Shown: positions 43,743 through 55,950 of the stretch, piece after piece
How the letters are laid out: every line of letters starts with the position of its first letter
Position numbering within the stretch: position 1 is the stretch's first letter
Origin: Climacium dendroides
Lineage: Eukaryota; Streptophyta; Bryopsida; Hypnales; Climaciaceae
Assembly: GCA_950106755.1 (NCBI GenBank)
Contig: CATNNA010000001.1
Coordinates: 558,001-622,000, forward strand
Reading direction: 5' to 3'
DNA length: 64,000 nucleotides
Made by a program: the position numbers and the translations under genes
The notes under the pieces: generated by a model
Database searches by the model: none
What the model was told of the DNA's origin: nothing
Seen by the model: only the letters and a program-made list of their open reading frames with translations

Positions 43743-44456
43743 TTACAGGATTTTTATAGGACGATATTCCAGCTTCACTTTGTCCTGCACTTCGTTGGTA
43801 TGCCTATCACCTCTCTTAAAGAGGTGAAGCACACGCACATCAGGAGCGGTCTTGAACCAATTGGAAACACTGTCCAACCGCTCCGCGCGGGAAGCAACAT
43901 ATATAAACTTCACGAGGTCGAAGTCCAACATATCAACCGCCGTGAATTTGTATGTGGTGTTGAAGTCCTTGTCTCCATCGAGAATCCAAAGCCAAATGCT
44001 TGCCTTTGTCGCTTGGGGTTCCATCCTCGTTGCCAAGTACTCTAGGAACGGATCAAGATTTAACGTGTTATCAAGGACGACACGCCTAGCCATGCCCTAG
44101 ATGTCTAGGATGGTAAGTTGAAGAGGTCGACTGATGTACTTATACATTTCAGTCTTGACCAACACTCTGGACTTGGTATCTAGGCCCTGGAATTCAAACC
44201 CTCCAGTTTGTTCTCAAAGCCGATATTTTGACTTCATGAACCTCTAGAATATCATCGCCTCATCGACAAACTTTCTGCTAAGATCTTTGGCCCGCTTAAG
44301 CTTGGCATCATTTATCAATTGTCGACTAAAATATGATGGCTTCGGAGAGGAGAGGAAGAAATCCCACGTCGACGACTAGATATTGTGCTTCTTCTTCTAT
44401 GACCTCCAAACACTCAGGTCGGTGTCATTGTTCTCATCTCGCAATCTCAGACTGTA
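43743..44456 (-). pseudogene. Unknown exon of the minus-strand gene region, with several stops
   Basis: A continuous minus-strand frame can be read from about 44456 to 43743. It reads SLRLRDENNDTDLSVWRS, SYFSRQLINDAKLKRAKDL, SRKFVDEAMIF-stop-RFMKSKYRL-stop-EQTGGFEFQGLD, YKYISRPLQLTILDI-stop-GMARRVVLDNTLNLDPFLEY and DFDLVKFIYVASRAERLD. Several stops are TAG or TGA. Most fit TGG (Trp) or CAG/CGA with one transition. The last 116 codons (44093-43743) are open. No known domain recognised. The upstream continuation is displaced by element B2. Confidence 0.4.
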
Positions 44457-46505
44457 GTGATTAGTCGGACCACTATTCCTCCAGTTAGCCCTTAATTCGC
44501 ACCAAAGGCCCACTTAGAGTAAACCGCTCCGGAATCGCTCCCACGAGGACTTGAGGTTTACAGATTCATAGGCTAACTCCGACCGAAGCATTCACTTTCT
44601 CTTCTTCTTACTAATCCGAACTACAAATCCGGTCCGGCCACTAGTGCCGAGTGGGTTCCGGAAAAGTCCGGAAACCGTTCAGTTGCCCCTTCCGGGATCC
44701 CTGGATTTAGGTGACAAGTGGCCAGATCCACCGTCCGGATGCTTAACGTGTCCGAAAACATGCTCTCTCTCTCTCTCAACCTCTCTACCTCTAATACTGA
44801 TGCTAAACTTAATACTTCAAGGATCGGAAGTGTCCTACTTTTCCGTCACCTCACAGATCCGGAATGCTTACCAAACCCGGTCACGTAGGGACGGTCAAGG
44901 ACTACAACGACATTCTAACATCAGCCGGACACTAAGCCTTCCATCGACCGGGTGGATATCCTCGTACTTTCTTGGGCGTTGCGCTGGAGCTTTTACTCCG
45001 TCTATGGGGAATTCCGGCACGTCTTGCAAACTCCCATACACGGAAGTTGCTAGCAGACCCTCAGATACCCTTTCACCTAAGGCCGTATCCTACCCTCAGG
45101 CTATACTGGCATCCAGGCGATAGTACACTAACACTACTGCCGGAACAATCTGGCCGATCTCCCCATCAAGTTAGTGACGCCCGAAAACCACTCACGAAGT
45201 CGATTCTTGCTACTCAAGGTAAGTTCTAAGCGTCCGAAAAAGCAAGAATGGACCCACACCTCCCACAAGCATGTTCCGAATACAAAAGATAAGAGAATGG
45301 ACACTTCCAAACACTTGGATTAAGTTCAGAAAGATACAAGCTGAAACTATGGGAAGGATGTGAATGACCAGAAAGGTCCATCAAAACCCTACTTAAACTA
45401 AAACTAACATCATCCTAAAAATCCCATAAAACATTCCTACTAGTCCGCTAGATTTTCGGTAAATCCTAGATCCTATTTTTCCGGCTTTTGATGGCTGGAC
45501 TCCGGTATTGTCGCTGCTCAACACTACTACACACTATTCTTTGGGATCCTTATCTGTGGGAGGAGCAAGATCCTTCAAGGAGTCTAGATTGATTTGCTTC
45601 CGGCTACTCCCTGGAGAAAACACATCCGGACGCCTTGCTTCCCATCTTGGGACTTCCATGATGTTGGTGTCCCTATTTACACTCCGGGTTCCAACTATCG
45701 GAACGTCCGGACTTCCCCGAGAATCCTTCTGGGTCTTTTTATGACGGGGAGAAGATTGTATCGCCCAGCCCCCGTGAGTCTCCGGAGAAGTACCCATAAG
45801 GTCAATGATTGGGGTCACCGGAAGGAGGTCTTCGCTTCCTTGGGGTACCACAGCACCCCAATCCACTCCTTCTGGCCTTTCGGGCGGTGGTGAAAGTTTC
45901 GGACCAACCGGTACCACCTTCATCACCGGAATCGTTTTCGGCCGGGGCGGCGACAACGGAAGTTCTTCGTCTGAGTCTTTGGGCAAATCTTTTAGCTTGC
46001 GTTGGCTTGCCCTGGAAGACATTGTGCTCACAGGAAAATCTCACACAATCTCTCCCTACCTCTCTTGCTCACAAAGATTCACTCCGGTAACTCCTGTACA
46101 ATTGCAACTCACATAGTCCCTCAGTCTGCCGGAATTTTCAGAAAGCTACGAAGACAAAAAACACAGATGTAAGGAAAATAAGGAAGTACTCGTGTCTTTC
46201 GCCGACTACAATTCTCCTCTTATATTGGCCAGACGGATGGTCGGTCGGATGAATATATGGGACAGGTTTTGGCGGCAAAAACCTAACCCTAGTACAGATC
46301 CGGTCTTCGGCTTTTAGGGCCGGCACCGTCATCCGATTTCCAGAATTAGTTTTTTATACCTAATGGAATTTTTTCGGATCCAGAGATCCGGTATTCCTAA
46401 GTTTTCCTAATTTCCTATGAGAACTCAAAAACTTTCCTTTTCAAGGGGACAATTTTTGAGATTTCCCGTCAAGTGCTAGCGTTTTGGGTCTAGCATGTGG
46501 GATCA
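44457..46505 (-). mobile_element. Element B2: LTR-like element inserted in the unknown minus-strand gene
   Basis: Its minus-strand start is TGATCCCACATGCTAGACCC at 46505, matching B1. It contains a 163-codon ORF and a long non-coding 3' part. A U5-like CTCGTGGGAGCGATTCC stands near 44555-44539. I place the end at TGATTAGTCGG (44457) because it follows the U5-like motif at the expected distance. The 5-bp sequence after the right end is CCTTC, and I did not find an exact second copy, so the left limit is uncertain. The coding text of the host region resumes on both sides (IIHEELVTIKPSLCGK to the right; SLRLRDENNDTDLSVW to the left). Confidence 0.55.
45534..46022 (-). CDS. Short LTR-resident ORF of element B2 (163 codons)
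   Basis: ATG at 46022. The protein starts MSSRASQRKLKDLPKDSDEE and is rich in Pro, Arg, Ser and Asp throughout (LSPPRPKTIPVMKVVPVG, KLSPPPERPEGVDWG), ending DLAPPTDKDPKE. It is probably disordered. It lies about 480 bp inside the LTR start, a position similar to the ATG of the A elements (428 bp). No frame damage is visible, in contrast to B1. Function unknown. Confidence 0.5.
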   Translation of the reverse strand: MSSRASQRKLKDLPKDSDEELPLSPPRPKTIPVMKVVPVGPKLSPPPERPEGVDWGAVVPQGSEDLLPVTPIIDLMGTSPETHGGWAIQSSPRHKKTQKDSRGSPDVPIVGTRSVNRDTNIMEVPRWEARRPDVFSPGSSRKQINLDSLKDLAPPTDKDPKE

Positions 46506-48527
46506 CCTTCCCACACAAACTGGGCTTTATTGTCACCAACTCCTCGTGGATGATTTTTTTCTTCTTCCTGTGCTCTATCCAATCCTACGTTGTTTGGTTG
46601 TCCGGCATGAGATATTTCGTCTTGCCAATAGACACCTTTGGGTGTTTCAACCTATGGTCCTCAATCAGATTAAGAAAATGCTTTGCAAAAATTTCGAGAT
46701 CGCAGTCTGTGAAATGACTTAAATGCTTGAAGAATTCTCTCTTCAAGAAAAATGACTTTCAACTGAAGTCCTCCAAGTCTCGAAAGAGTTGTCGAGTGAC
46801 TAGCTCAACGAGATAGCCCTCAGGGTACTTGGTGAGGAATTCCTTCCAGAGCTTCTAGATATCATCACGCAGTGTGATGATCTTGATCTTCAGATCTTCG
46901 GGATGCTTGATATTCTTGCCTTCCTTCTATGGATTGATATTTTGAAATCGTTTCACCACCACATCAGTGAAACTCTGCAACAGAATAGACACAGTTTGTA
47001 TCAGCTCCAAGTAATTGGGCAATTATCTTTGCCTCGAAGATAATGCAACACGTATACAAATTCACGGGAAAGCTAACTAATGGTGAAGGAAAAGACAAAC
47101 CAAAAAAATGCAGAATGGCTTATCACGAACTCAAAACTTTATCTTCGAGTCAAGGGTAAAGATTGAGGAGGACAGTTTACCTTCCATTGCCCTTCGTTGA
47201 GAACAAATGCATTTCTCCGCTTCATTGGCTCTTCAGCAATTAGAGTCGGTTGGAGGCAGTTGATCCACATGTTGCGTGAGCTTATGATTTGACTCCCCCA
47301 CATTGGTTGGGCTTAGTCTAGGTGATTCATCGAATTGTAGAACTGGGAAATATTCACCAATTTTGACGTATTAGGGTCCATACAATGTAGGCTTCCTAGG
47401 TTCTAAGTTCAACTCAACGTTGCTCACACACTTCTCTTTTTGGAGATCTTTGGAAGCTTGGATACTATGTTGTCTGTTGATGATCATAAACTTCCCATCC
47501 TTGATCTCCTCCCATTTTGGGGGGGCTCCTTCAACAGATTGTTGTGTTTGTTGATAGGAGTTAAACACAACCGATGACGCTTCCGGATGTGGCCCAGTGC
47601 GAGAAGATTGCGCTTCATTAATTCTAAGATCTTATCCTTCATATCCTGGATGACATAGTCTTCTCTCACAGGGATGCACTACTTAATGTCAACAACTTTT
47701 GGATCTTGACCCAGTACATAGCAGCCCTGTGCTCAGCCCAAAAGTTCCGCTGAATGAGACCAAACTTGTCACCGTCATCCTTGGGACTCCTAGATCCTTC
47801 TGGTTGGGCAACATTCGTGAGAGCCGAACCCGAGTTGCTAGTAGTTGTAACAATGGCAACCACTTTTGTCTTCCGTCGCTTGGATGTAGAACCCTCTACT
47901 TGCAAGGGGTCCATAGACTACATCGTAGTACATTTCTGTGGTTTTGAACAAGCTTGCCCTTGACCAGTTGTTGTGTTGCCCGACACAAAGGGAGCTAATC
48001 CATTGGGCTGCCCCTCAATAGATGGCCTCTGTTTTTTCTTCATTTAACGGGCTATTGGTGGTCGAGGCTTTACATACTAATATTTGGCATTTTTTAATGT
48101 GTTGATGAGGTAGTCTAATTTGGCATTTTGGAGGAAGGATTCCACCTCCTCCATGTCAAACATTGCCCTGGGTCGTTGACATCCATTACAATTGAGTGGA
48201 TGTGCTCCCCATCCACCATCTTCTCATGCTTCTTGGAGCACAATCACGACGTAGTTATTGCAAATGGCTTCAATGTTCTTGACCTTCTACAAAAGATGCC
48301 ATGGAAAGAAATCCGACTGATTTTGGACCCGGTACCGTAGATGAACAAAGTCTTAGAACCGGTTTATTCCAATTGACCACGCAGCGACATGCTCCTTGAA
48401 CTGCCAGAGCTTCCCAAATGTCTTTGGCATTTCATCAATGAATAGTTCATCTCTAAACGGGTTTACAAATGGCTCCATAAAGGGTAGGGTACTGGAATAG
48501 TCATAATCCACTCCTCCCGCCATCATG
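46506..48527 (-). pseudogene. 5' exons of the unknown minus-strand gene, decayed
   Basis: The most upstream block begins with ATG at 48527 (MAGGVDYDYSSTLPFMEPFV, RDELFIDEMPKTFGKLWQF) and has stops after NRF, HLL and LQEA. Next come blocks SIEGQPNGLAPFVSGNTTTG and STSKRRKTKVVAIVTTTSNS (48040-47830), then YVIQDMKDKILELMKRNL and PPKWEEIKDGKFMIINRQHS with IQASKDLQKEKC (47660-47420). The last block before B2 reads EIFAKHFLNLIEDHRLKHPK and VSIGKTKYLMPDNQTT (about 46720-46590). The INRQHSIQASKDL stretch faintly recalls the DGQHR or ParB-like fold, but that is a weak hint. I do not recognise the family. Palindromic motifs sit between blocks (47138-47160). Confidence 0.4.
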
Positions 48528-50284
48528 GTGTATCAAGTTTGAAAATTAGGAGGCCGATGTTAGTTTAGCCTCGACTCAAGGATAATATGTTCAGGTTTAC
48601 AGTTTGGTGAGCAAGTACCATGGATATTAAATGGCAGTGGTACTAGCTCTCTAATCAAGTAGATCATAAATTATCTTCGAATCGAAGATAATTTATTCTA
48701 GCACTTCGCATCACGTATTTTTGTGCTAATGGCTTTAAAGTCTTCATGATTTTCATATCTTGAGAAGGTATCTAGGATGAATACTAGCTTGACAAATGAC
48801 ATCTTTTCCATCTTACATCAATTTATGATCATACTATTCATGACTATGAGATATCTACTCAATATTGCTTCTATTGACACTAACCCTGATGGAGGTGTAC
48901 TGTCTTTAGCGATGAGCATTGTTATTGCATTATCTTCGACTTGAAGGTAATGAAGTTTGGTAAATTTAATAATTTTTACAAATTTATATTTGTTTAAATA
49001 TTACAATTTTCAGATGTGCATTGCTACTTCAGTGTATTATCTTCATTTCGAGGGTAATTAAGGCAATGATCAATGTGATTTGGTTGAGAGATTTTGTGTA
49101 CTTTGTAGTTTTCATGGTATATTGCTTGTGGAGTCTACATGGGTTGTGTCTTTGTATTATCTTCAACTCGAGGATAATTAAGTTTCATACACCACTATTG
49201 GAATGAGAACATGGTTAGTTGACATAATACCTGTAAGTTAAATTTGTTGCAAACCTTCAGCGCTTCTTCAAATTAGAATTGCAAATGCATGAGGAAGAAC
49301 AAGACACCTACAATTATAAGAAAACATTGTTAGCATGGTCCAAAGAAGAGAACACACCTATATAAATGAAATCTTTATAGCCCTCATAATATCACCGTTA
49401 ATTCTTAACTCTAAACAAGAATACCCTAGAGAACTCTATTAGATCCTATAGAACCATAAACAAACCCTACAAAACAACAAGCAAACACTATAGAACCGTA
49501 AGCAGAAACTAAAACCCTAATCCTTGATAACCGTGAGCAAGACCCTTTTCTACCCTAGCCAAACTCTAAAATAACAAATTCTAAACCCTAATTTCTTGAA
49601 CAAAACTCAATGCTGGAGACCTCAAACCTTGAAGACCTCAAACCTTAAAATTGTTCCAAAATTGGGTGCGAAATTATTTCAATTAACAATTATACAAGCA
49701 CATTTGTGCAGTGCATCCCCACTAAGAGTCCAAGCAACAACAAAAACAACTTCAACACACAACTAATTTAGTGAACCCAAGCATCCAACAATAAAGAGTT
49801 GCTTACCTTGCTGAATTCTTCAACAATGCCAAACTAATTTAAAGGCTTAGCACTTCAGCAAACACCTTCACGAGCCCTACAAGAAAGCAAGCTCTAGTCA
49901 GTACGCGTGCACACAAAGAGTGTTGTCACTACTCCCATGGCCTATGGAGCTCAAGACAACCAAGATGTGGATCCTACCTAGAATTTCATGCAATAGAATT
50001 ACGCACCTGAATGCAAATGCAAATGTGACGTACAAAATTGCAACTCCCACGAGAAATCTTGTGTCTGTCACACCTCCACGCCCACGAGAAATCTCGCCCT
50101 TCTGCGCCTATAGAAAAACACGAGTACAAGCACAAGAAACATCACGATGAGCACAAACACACGACAACACGAATACCAACACACAACTCAGGGAGGGAAC
50201 TACGACTAATGAGGGAACTATAATTCAGGTCCACGAAGAAAGGAAGGAGATGAACCTCCAAACCAACACTGAGCTGCCAACGAA
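48528..50284. promoter_or_regulatory. Probable upstream and leader region of the minus-strand gene
   Basis: No coding frame is credible. The segment upstream of the ATG at 48527 contains four palindromic motifs (48567-49180). On the plus strand it then has an A/C-rich stretch with repeated AAACCCTA and CCCTAA words (49400-49600), as is common in plant 5' leaders. Promoter elements were not identified. Confidence 0.35.
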
Positions 50285-50620
50285 GCACAGGTTTGGCACA
50301 AGTTTGGTAGTATAGGTTTGGCACAGGTTCAGCAGTATAGGTTCAACAGCACTGGTTCGAGAATATAGATTTGGTAGTACAGGTTCAGCAGTACAAGTTC
50401 GGCAGTACAAGTTTGGAGCATAGGTTTGGTAGAGCTTAGGGAAACAACTTCAGCACAACTTTGGAACACAGGTTCGTTATCGGAGCTTCGGGATGTAGGT
50501 TTGGAATGTAGATTCAAAATGCAAGTTCATGATGCAAGTTCGGAATGCAAGTTGGAGAATGATGTACGTTTGGAATGCAAGTTAGGAATACAGGTTCGTA
50601 AACAAGTAATTCATAATTAT
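50285..50620 (+). repeat. Degenerate minisatellite, ACAGGTTCGGCAGTA-like units of about 15-16 bp
   Basis: Units such as GTATAGGTTTGGCACAG, CAGGTTCAGCAGTATAG, CAAGTTCGGCAGTACAAG and ATGCAAGTTCGGAATGC follow one another with shifting spacing. Open frames on the minus strand here (PNLYSRTSAVEPILLNLC) are products of the repeat. Confidence 0.7.
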
Positions 50621-53600
50621 TAGGCTCCTAATCCTTAAATATTAGGTTGGTCACTATGGAAATCAGCCCTTTTGGAATAGTGTGACATCATTTAGTTTTA
50701 AAAAATCAAAAATATTCATTGGGAGTCAAACTATTGTAGAAAATTTCTTGTTTCTACCTCTAATTTTGAGGATGAATAGTTGCATTTTTGTCCTATACAA
50801 GATAATTCTTTGTTATTCATCAGACACAAAATGTATGCCTCAATGTTGAAGGGCTAAACAAAAAATGTATTGCCAGATCAAAACATGAGGTTATTCTAGG
50901 TGTACTCAATCAAAATTGTCAACATTATTTTTCATAAAGTACAAAATTGCTTTCAAATTGTTACACTTCAATCATAAAATTTAGAACCCTAGTATAATTA
51001 TTAATTTTTTTGAAAGTTTAGGTGATATATACTAAGTCTACATCAACATTTTCTATAAGCTAAAAGAATAGGAGGACAATAAATAATAAATTAAAAATAA
51101 AAATAAGGATAGAATTTCACAAGTCTAACTTCGCAATAACTAAAAAGACCTCGTGATTGAAATTCATTCAATAGTAAGGCATGAAAATCAAGAGCCTTGT
51201 CTGATAGTTTTTAAAAACCCAATCTCAAAATGTCATGGAATTTGCACGAGAAAGAAGGGGAAATAAATACGTACAAGTTGCAAATGTGTAGGAGGTGTAG
51301 TATCCATGGCCATTCTAATTATACTTAAACCACTGCTAATTTTTTTGTTGGAAGTGATGCATGAAATTCACAAGCCATGCTTTATAGTTTAAAAGACTCG
51401 TATTAAGAATGACAGTCACGGATTGTGAGTGCTTATTTACCCACTCTTGGTAAATCAACAAACACATCCAGGTTTTTTTAGTTAGTTTTATCCTATGGGT
51501 GTTTTAACGTCGGTCCATTGTACCTTCCAAACAATGGATCTTTCTAAGTGTCCTAAATGTCTTACACTTGCAAAATAATTCTTGTTCAATTCCAAACTTT
51601 AGTTCCTAAAAAACTAATAAAAAGGAAGACACTTGAGATTAGTGATAAGGCAAAAGCTTCGCCGTCTTTTAGAAAATCATTAAATTTCTATAACAATCCT
51701 AGGACTTGAAGTCAAAGCTCTGTCGCATTTATAGATTAACCTCAAATTCTAAGACATGATCTACAAACTAGTACACAACTAGACTTTGAGAATTTTGTTC
51801 CAACCAAAACTTCTCCAAATGATACAAAGAAGAAACACAAGCTATGGCCCAAACTAGTACACAACTAAACTTTGAGAGTTTTGTTCCAATCAAAACTTCT
51901 ACAAATGACACAAAGAAGAAACACAAACTATAGCCCAAAGGACCAAAATTTAGAAGACCATGAGACTACAAGAGAGATGAAGTGAGTGAGGAGGGGAGGC
52001 CTTATATACCTTTTCTTGGTCCCCCAAATCAAAGAAGACTTGAAGTGCACTCCAAGCAATCCTATCCCTTTAGATTTTCATCCTGATTCCAATTTTTTAA
52101 CTTTCTATGCTGGTTCAAAATTCTAACTTTTGGAGAAATGCTCCAAATCACAAACGGATTGCGCCATTGGCTTCAGAAGGCCATTTTTAGCCTAAGAGAA
52201 TCCCCACCCCTTTTTCATCCATCAAAAAACCACCTAAAGCTAGCACCAACTGAAAATCCAAAATGGGTAAAAACCCAACTTTTGAGGTTGACTTTTCTGA
52301 AGAAAGTAACTAGACTAGGGTCTCAAGTAGGCTTAGGGGAGTAAGAAAAGACCTAATTTGGGCCCCATTCCAATTTCATATGCTCCCGATACGTCAGTCA
52401 ACCCCTCCGTAATATTTGAAATTGTCGATTCGGGGAGGATCTTCCTAGTTGTAGGTCTTCTGGCTATCAAAATGTCTTGAAACTTGTTGGAGCATGTTAT
52501 TAGCATAAAACAATCTAACCTAATTTTTAGTGAGATTTTACCGCACCCATGGTAAATTCTATGAATTTACCGTCCTGGATTTGGGTAGTTGATTGCTCGA
52601 AAAAAGATCTTTAGAAGATAAAAAGAAACCGAGACTTTTAGGGGAACCTCTCATGGAGTTCTTCAAGAGATGTGCAACTTTAAATTCTTACTTTGCACAT
52701 GTGGAAAAGGAATACAAAGCCTGCTATCTCCTTTAACTTCTAGTGAACAAGGAATCTTCCACACAAAGGGAAATTTTGGCGAACCGATTTTGCTGTTGGA
52801 CTCCTAGCATGATTTCCACCTAGAACCACCATACTTATATCGTAGATGCCCTTTGATGCTCCAGTTTGAGTTTCTCTACCTGTAGACTAACAACTGGGCT
52901 TTCTACTATTTCGTCAATGGAATGGGGAAACTGAAATTTCTCTCGGGAAATCTATCTTGAGGTTTTTACAAGATTCCCTTAGACCAATCTAGCCAATTTG
53001 CATCTCATTGCACAAATAGATATAAATAATCGGGCAATTTCTATTAATATGCTTACTATTTACAATATGTAGGTTTTTACCCTATTTACATGCGAGATTT
53101 AGGTATTTTTAGGAAAAACTACATATAACGTGACTAGGGGCCGTTTTGGCATGTACAAGACTGATTCTGGTCTAACACACTTTTTAGGTCTTTTAACAAC
53201 TAAAACTACATTTAAAACAAATAAGAATTCCAAAAAAGAAATTTTGAGTCTTAGGTGATGAAACCGAGACTCACACAGACCTTGTGTGAAAAGATACAAA
53301 AGAAATAAGAGACTAAATTTTAAAATGTTTTTAAAACTTCGGAGTTGAGATTTATTAGCATGTAAAATTTATGGTCTAATTGAAGAAGTTAGTTTAGTAG
53401 CTAACAATGTAAAAATAGCCTTGGACTACAAAAGTCTAAAATATATTCAAAATTTTGTATTGTATTGTATTTATTTCAAGAGCACATATTTATATGAGTT
53501 GTTTACCCACTATTCAACATGATTGTCTATCATTGTGTCCTTCCAAGACATGATTTGTTTGATGCATAATTGGCATTAAGTTGCACCATTATTGTACTAG

Positions 53601-54154
53601 GACATTGCAATGTTTGAATGATGACCTTCGCTTTAATAAGGTATCATTGAATGATTGAATCATGGTTGTAGTCACTCCAAGTGACTCATAATCGATAGCA
53701 TGCTTTAACTAATTCCATCTCTTTTGAATAATCATGGTTGAGAAGGAGGTTCAAGCACTCATAAATGATAGTCAAATACCCTATGCATTTAATTACGTGA
53801 GTTTTTGGTATGAAAAAAATAATATATTGTACAAGTTTGTAAAGTTATTTTTTGATATTGTGTTTACTTAAAATACAAAGTTCATATTGAAAATTATACC
53901 TTTATAGAGTGCATCACTTTATAAAATTTTGTGAACTATTGATCTACATTTTAGAGTTTCCTTCAAGTGATACAGTTTTATTCAATAACATATTGAAAAA
54001 GGAGCTTTTATTTCCAATGAAGAGGAGAAAGAAAATTGTTGCCATTTTTCAATCTTCACTAAGTACACTTTGAATGTGTAGGCAGAATAACGTATTTAGT
54101 AATGTAAGTTCGAAACACTCCTTGAATTCAAATGTAATAAATTTCATTGCTAAA
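50621..54154. other. AT-rich DNA without recognised genes
   Basis: Apart from one 86-bp tandem duplication (51765-51936), I see no repeats with sharp borders, no coding blocks and no element ends. Frames of 60-70 codons are scattered and without motifs. Confidence 0.4.
51765..51936 (+). repeat. Tandem duplication, two 86-bp units
   Basis: Unit 1 is 51765-51850 and unit 2 is 51851-51936. Both begin AAACTAGTACACAACTA and end near GAAACACAA(G/A)CTAT(G/A)GCCC. The copies differ at about eight positions, most of them transitions. Confidence 0.85.
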
Positions 54155-54175
54155 TCCTAAACCCTAAACCCTAAG
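54155..54175 (-). repeat. Short telomere-type run CCTAAACCCTAAACCCTAA
   Basis: Just under three units of the plant-type telomeric heptamer. It is in opposite orientation to the run at 56429-56446. Confidence 0.7.
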
Positions 54176-55038
54176 ACTCTCCATCGGTAGGAATTACAAG
54201 AAGATTTCAGTGAATCCTTTCACTCCACATTTTATGGTGGAAGCCTTATTTTATGCAAAAGAATCTATTGTCCGCAATCCTAAAAAGGATTGCTTTAAAT
54301 TCTCAAACTGTCTTCAACGTTCAATTCCAGGTATGACCCATAACTTTGCAAATGCCCAAAAGATTTTGCTCCAAAAAAAGCCCAGATTGACTTGTATATG
54401 GCCACTTTCCAGCTCAGATTACCAAATTCACTCAAATTACCGTGCAGTCCCGCATTTCCAGTGGAAAATAGTCCACACCCCACAACATCTGCTTTTACTT
54501 TTTGCAAGAATTAATGACTGACAGATTCAATGACGGCTTGTCCCAATTTGAAATTCATAGTTTTGCCGCCCAATTTGTTCCCCACCCTCATCTTTTCCAT
54601 TTTGTTTCCCTATTGCTGCGAGTCCCCTTGCAATGCTTTCACCGCAGGTCTACAGCGCACAAAATATTTAGTGCAATTTTCTATCATACCGCTCTTTCCT
54701 TGCTTCTATATCTCCTAGTTTTGGTAGGAAGTTTTGTGTTCATTCTGAGGTCCGTACTTATGGTTTTGTGGAGAGCCGAGGAATTTGCGAAGCCGCGAAT
54801 GATTCCATACCACATGACTGTCTGTAAGTGTCGCTTATCCTTTGCCTCCCGATTTAGTATTCTTTGATTTGAGTATGTTGGATTGTTGAGCAGATATTAT
54901 ATGTTGATGCAGTCAATGTCCCGGTCATGAAACCACTCGCATTGTGATTAGAAATTCCATTCGGAACAATCCAAATTAGAACCTCCGAGAATTCTGGCGT
55001 AAATTACGGAATTCATTGTCTGTGCATGGAGTCGCATA

Positions 55039-55950
55039 CTTTATCTTTGAGTCGAAAATAGAGTGGTACCTCAAGATTGTGTACATTTATTTTCATGATG
55101 AAGATAAGGATGGATTTCAAAGCATGTTGTTGGACAATTGTCAATGCAGTCGAGCATGTATAAGCATCAATTATTAGCTTTCCATTTTATATTCCGCTTT
55201 ATCTTCAACTCAAAGATAATGTAGCTCACTCTATGATGCTATCATATAGTCAAGGGTCACAGGATACGTGAATTATATGAACATTTACCCATGATTGGGT
55301 GATCTTTTTCTGGTGGCATTAGATGTGAATTTTTTGTTCTTTTATTCATAAGTCAATCAACATTGTGCTCTTAGAGGCCGCCAATTTGGCTAGGAAATCA
55401 CCAATTTATCCTCGAGTTGAGGGTAACTATCGAATCTAATGTATCTACTCCATCCATTTATCTCTGAATTAAAGATAAGCAATTGAGATATTTCCTTTCC
55501 TTCAATTATCTTTGAGTCGAAAATAGAATCTCGAACTATAGGTGAATAGTAGTTTTACGATTGTTAATGTGGTCATGCATGTATTAGCACTGTTTGCTAG
55601 CTTTCCATTTTATATTCTGTACTATCTTCGATTCAAAGATAATGTAGCTCACTTTATGATGCTATTATGAAGTCGAGGGTAACGGATATATGAGTTATAT
55701 GTACATTTCTTCCTGATTCAATTATATTTTAGTAGCAACACATGTGAATTCGTCTTCCTTTTATTCTTTATGCAATCAACATTGTGGATTGGCAACTGCC
55801 GATTTGGCTAGGAAGTCACCAATTTATCCTCGAGTCAAGGATAACTATTGAATCAAATCTTGCTACTCCATCTAGTTATCTTCAAGTCAAAGGTATGCTC
55901 TCGAGATGTTCACTTACTAGTTCCTTGAATTACCTTCAAGTCAAAGGTAA
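55039..55950. repeat. Dispersed palindromic motif, cluster 2
   Basis: Nine further copies of the motif of cluster 1 lie near 55039, 55197, 55405, 55459, 55503, 55620, 55820, 55876 and 55926 (for example TTATCCTCGAGTCAAGGATAA, in which arms still pair except at two positions). Two stretches of about 250 bases around 55130-55260 and 55545-55700 resemble each other (TTAGCTTTCCATTTTATATTC and AAAGATAATGTAGCTCAC in both), so the cluster also contains a larger duplication. No gene is seen within it. Confidence 0.75.

Larger units (their letters stand above)
39615..49180. repeat. Dispersed palindromic motif, cluster 1 (about 21 bp, TTATCTTCGA plus inverted arm)
   Basis: Copies occur at about 39615, 39711, 40334, 41541, 41920, 43306, 43481, 43560, 47025 (half), 47138, 48567, 48666, 48928, 49035 and 49155. 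The consensus arm is TTATC(T/C)TCGA, followed by one or two bases and the reverse-complement arm. The best copy, 48666-48696, is a perfect 31-bp palindrome. Arms vary together (for example TCCTCGA with TCGAGGA), so many copies keep pairing although the sequence changes. Confidence 0.75.

Noticed and set aside
54502..54867. Possible membrane protein exon
   Set aside because: Hydrophobic, but no neighbouring exons, no splice context and no homology by eye.
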